A DNA stretch of 16,514 bases, from contig JBAUMF010000082.1 of the NCBI GenBank assembly GCA_049578545.1, positions 1 to 16,514 of the forward strand. The letters run 5' to 3'. This stretch comes from DASQBT01 sp049578545. Its GTDB lineage: Bacteria > Pseudomonadota > Gammaproteobacteria > Burkholderiales > Thiobacillaceae. The stretch's first letter is position 1. Each line of letters starts with the position of its first letter. The position numbers and the translations under genes are program-made. The notes below the pieces were generated by a model that was not told where the DNA came from, did no database searches, and saw only the letters and a list, made by a program, of their open reading frames with translations. Below are positions 14,325 through 16,514 of the stretch, one piece after another.

Positions 14325-15764
14325 ATGAACCTGACTGAGTTCAACACCCTGCTGCCGGAAATATTCCTGCTCTCTGCACTGTGCGTCATTCTGATTCTCG
14401 ATGCCCTGCTCAAGGACAGTCAACGGGTGGTCACCTATCTGCTGACCTTGCTCACCTTGGTCGGCTGCGCCTGGCTCACCTCGCAGCATTTCGCCGCCGG
14501 ACCTGTGCTGGTGATGCATGGCATGTTCGTGTCCGATCCGATGGGCGATGCGCTCAAGCTGGCGCTCTATGTGGTGGTGACCGTCGTTTTGGTCTATTCG
14601 CGCTCCTACGTGCAGGCGCGCGGTCTCTACCGGGGCGAATACTTTGTGCTGACGCTGTTTGCCACACTGGGCATGATGGTGATGATTTCTGCCAGTCACT
14701 TCCTCACGCTCTATCTCGGTCTGGAATTGTTGTCGCTTTCCCTTTATGCCCTGGTAGCCCTCCAGCGTGATTCCAGTGTCGCTACCGAGGCGGCGATGAA
14801 GTATTTTGTGCTGGGTGCATTGGCGTCCGGCATGTTGCTCTACGGCATGTCAATGGTTTACGGTGTCACCGGTTCGCTTCAACTGGGTACCGTTAGCCAG
14901 GCACTGGTTGCGTCCCATGGCATGAAGATCCCGCTCGCTTTTGGCCTGGTGTTCATAATCGCCGGCGTGTCGTTCAAGCTTGGGGTGGTGCCGTTTCACA
15001 TGTGGATACCGGATGTCTACCACGGCGCGCCGACAGCCATGACGCTGTTCCTGGGCACGGCACCCAAATTGGCTGCCTTCGCCTTCGTCATTCGTTTGTT
15101 GGTGCAGGGACTGGAGCATCTGGTGGCCGACTGGCAGGCCATGCTCATCGTCCTGTCCATACTCTCCATGGCCATCGGCAACCTCGTTGCCATTGCCCAG
15201 ACCAACCTCAAGCGCATGCTGGCCTACTCGACCATCGCGCACATGGGCTTCCTGTTGTTGGGCATTCTGTCAGGTTCGCACAATGGCTACAGCGCCAGCA
15301 TGTTCTATGTGGTGGTCTATGCCCTGATGAGCCTGGGCAGTTTCGGCATGATTCTCTATCTGTCGAGGGAAGGCTTCGAGTCGGACAATCTGGATGATTT
15401 CAGGGGACTTAACCAGCGCAGTCCTTGGACGGCATTCCTCATGCTTCTGTTGATGTTCTCCATGGCCGGCATTCCACCCACCGTAGGCTTCTATGCCAAG
15501 TTTGCCGTACTCCAGGCGGTGATTGAGGCAGGGTATGTGTGGCTTGCCGTGGCCGCGGTCATGTTCTCACTGATTGGCGCGTTTTACTATTTGCGTATCG
15601 TCAAGCTGATGTACTTCGACGAGCCGGTTCATGGTGCACCGATTTCGTTCCACGATGACATGAGCGTCATCCTTTCAGCAAACGGCATGGCCGTGCTGCT
15701 ACTTGGTATTCTGCCCCAGCCCCTGATGGCCTGGTGCGCCTGGACTATTCAAGCTTCGCTGTAG
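14325..15764 (+). CDS. nuoN: NADH-quinone oxidoreductase subunit N
   Basis: Proximal antiporter-like proton pump (ND2 homologue, 479 aa, about 14 helices) next to NuoK. The conserved charges are Glu134 in LYLGLELLSLSLY, Lys218 in VSFKLGVVPFHMWIPD and Lys248 in GTAPKLAAF. The signature DVYHGAPTAMTLFL (230-243) follows the helix-7 region. ATG 14325 gives the usual N-terminus MNLTEFNTLLPEIFLL. It is preceded by GATTTGAG and no good Shine-Dalgarno sequence, and by a repeat-filled spacer, so its translation may be weaker than that of its neighbours or may depend on the upstream structure. It is the last gene of the operon. No T-rich intrinsic terminator is visible downstream. Confidence 0.97.
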   Translation: MNLTEFNTLLPEIFLLSALCVILILDALLKDSQRVVTYLLTLLTLVGCAWLTSQHFAAGPVLVMHGMFVSDPMGDALKLALYVVVTVVLVYSRSYVQARGLYRGEYFVLTLFATLGMMVMISASHFLTLYLGLELLSLSLYALVALQRDSSVATEAAMKYFVLGALASGMLLYGMSMVYGVTGSLQLGTVSQALVASHGMKIPLAFGLVFIIAGVSFKLGVVPFHMWIPDVYHGAPTAMTLFLGTAPKLAAFAFVIRLLVQGLEHLVADWQAMLIVLSILSMAIGNLVAIAQTNLKRMLAYSTIAHMGFLLLGILSGSHNGYSASMFYVVVYALMSLGSFGMILYLSREGFESDNLDDFRGLNQRSPWTAFLMLLLMFSMAGIPPTVGFYAKFAVLQAVIEAGYVWLAVAAVMFSLIGAFYYLRIVKLMYFDEPVHGAPISFHDDMSVILSANGMAVLLLGILPQPLMAWCAWTIQASL

Positions 15765-15766
15765 CA

Positions 15767-15968
15767 ACTTCCATTGTTAGTCTGGTAATAAATTTCACGT
15801 CTGGACAAAGCTCTGGCTGCCAAGGTCCTTGTCTGACTGCCGTTCCTTGCGGAAATGCATCGGCAAAGGGAGGAGTGTCACACGGTCACCGCTGCATTGT
15901 TCCTTGTGTTGGCCATTCCCTGTTTCATCTGGACCGCGCAGCCTTTCTTTGCCTCGGGCCGCGTTTGA
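15767..15968 (+). pseudogene. Possible decayed DUF2818 gene after nuoN
   Basis: In many betaproteobacteria a small DUF2818 membrane protein gene follows nuoN directly. Here no intact ORF exists, but three pieces in the same order as that family can be read in different frames: TSIVSLVI (from 15767), ALAA then, after a stop, LPFLAE (about 15811-15854), and TAALFLVLAIPCFIW (about 15888-15932), which continues to a stop at 15966-15968. The last piece resembles the hydrophobic C-terminal helix of DUF2818 as I recall it. The comparison is from memory and the pieces are short, so this may be non-coding sequence. Confidence 0.3.
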
Positions 15969-16027
15969 CTTGCTGTGCAGTCACAACAAAGCGATGGTTA
16001 TGGCTTTAACTCGCGACTTGCCTATTC

Positions 16028-16514
16028 TTACAGGTCTCCATTCGCAGCGGCCTGCATGATCTGATCCATCCTGTCCCGGATGTCGACCGCCATCTTTGCC
16101 AGTTCGGGCGAAATGCCCATGGAACCGTTGACGGAGTCCAGCCATGCAATGTCCCAGTCCAGGGTCAACACCCAGATGTTCTTGTCCGCGTCCTCCATGA
16201 CCGCGATGCGGCAGGGCAGAAACGCGATCGCCTCGGGGGCCATTTTCATGACCTCACGACCGGCCGCAATATCGCAGTACTGGAACACTTCCATGCGCGG
16301 CGATGTGGTGTCGCCCAGTACCGCCTGGATATCCTTCCACATGGGGTTGGTGCCCACCAGCTTGAAGTTGAGTTCGTTCGCTTTCAGCTTCATGGATTCC
16401 ACCACGTCATCAAAGCTCAATCCAGGCTTGGCTTTGTACTTGGTGGTCATGTAATTCATCACATCCCGGATGTTCATGTGCATGCCCTGGGCCATCCAGG
16501 GCATCATCATTTTC
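16028..16514 (-). CDS. DUF302 domain protein (N-terminus cut by right window edge)
   Basis: The visible 161 residues end at a TAA (complement of 16028-16030) and run through the right edge. The first in-window ATG cluster (16502-16510) has an open codon before it. Relatives, as I recall them, start earlier with a membrane anchor or signal peptide, so the true start is probably outside. The DUF302 core spans about residues 30-125 of the visible part, with GLSFDDVVESMKLKANELNF, VFQYCDIAAGREVMKMAPE and IAFLPCRIAVME. Its two cysteines (CDIAAGR and PCRIAV) are in the core. The N-terminal MMMPWMAQGMHMNIRDVMNY is Met-rich. The biochemical role of DUF302 proteins is not established. The gene converges on nuoN and is probably unrelated to complex I. 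Confidence 0.85.
   Translation of the reverse strand, partial: KMMMPWMAQGMHMNIRDVMNYMTTKYKAKPGLSFDDVVESMKLKANELNFKLVGTNPMWKDIQAVLGDTTSPRMEVFQYCDIAAGREVMKMAPEAIAFLPCRIAVMEDADKNIWVLTLDWDIAWLDSVNGSMGISPELAKMAVDIRDRMDQIMQAAANGDL

Noticed and set aside
15765..16027. Intrinsic terminator for the operon
   Set aside because: Only short stems are visible (for example TTCC-TTGC-GGAA at 15843-15854 and CAAGG-T-CCTTG at 15821-15831), and none is followed by a T tract.
15734..16059. Two forward open frames downstream of nuoN (91 and 76 codons)
   Set aside because: One starts inside nuoN, neither has a ribosome site, and the Cys/Ser-rich products look non-coding; only the possible DUF2818 pieces were kept, at low confidence.
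1..16514. A previously undescribed system, CRISPR array, or defence or biosynthetic island
   Set aside because: Nearly all of the window is explained by a standard complete complex I operon; no arrays of spaced direct repeats or unknown multi-gene clusters are present.

Overview
The window carries a complete, colinear nuo operon (nuoA to nuoN, 1001-15764, all on the + strand). It encodes the 14-subunit proton-pumping NADH:quinone oxidoreductase, respiratory complex I. The organism looks like a betaproteobacterium, possibly of the Nitrosomonadales. The reasons are separate nuoC and nuoD genes, a NuoG without the extra N7 cluster ligands, NuoB, NuoD and NuoN sequences of the betaproteobacterial/mitochondrial-like type, and a convergent DUF302 gene. 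The genus cannot be fixed by reading alone.

Layout. Positions 1-300 hold the 3' end of an IS5-family insertion sequence, with the C-terminal part of its DDE transposase and the probable right terminal repeat. Positions 301-916 show no convincing gene. A sigma70-like promoter (917-946) and a good ribosome binding site (992-997) precede nuoA, which starts with GTG. The nuo genes follow with short gaps or ATGA overlaps. The exceptions are the spacers A-B (118 nt, with a small hairpin), C-D (56 nt), I-J (93 nt) and M-N (133 nt, with a REP-like palindrome). An unlisted 43-codon ORF sits exactly between nuoD and nuoE. After nuoN, 15765-16027 has no intact gene but may hold the decayed remains of a DUF2818 gene. 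A DUF302 gene on the - strand (16028 to the right edge) converges on the operon.

How the genes work together. NuoE, F and G form the NADH-oxidising N module: FMN in NuoF; Fe-S clusters N1a in NuoE, N3 in NuoF, and N1b, N4 and N5 in NuoG. NuoB, C, D and I form the Q module, which passes electrons through N6a, N6b and N2 to quinone. NuoA, H, J, K, L, M and N form the membrane proton-pumping arm. All cofactor ligands and the key membrane charges I looked for are present, so the complex should be functional.

I do not see a novel defence, mobile or biosynthetic system here. The observations most worth a second look are the small nuoD-nuoE ORF, the decayed ORF behind nuoN, the repeat in the nuoM-nuoN gap and the IS-flanked upstream region.
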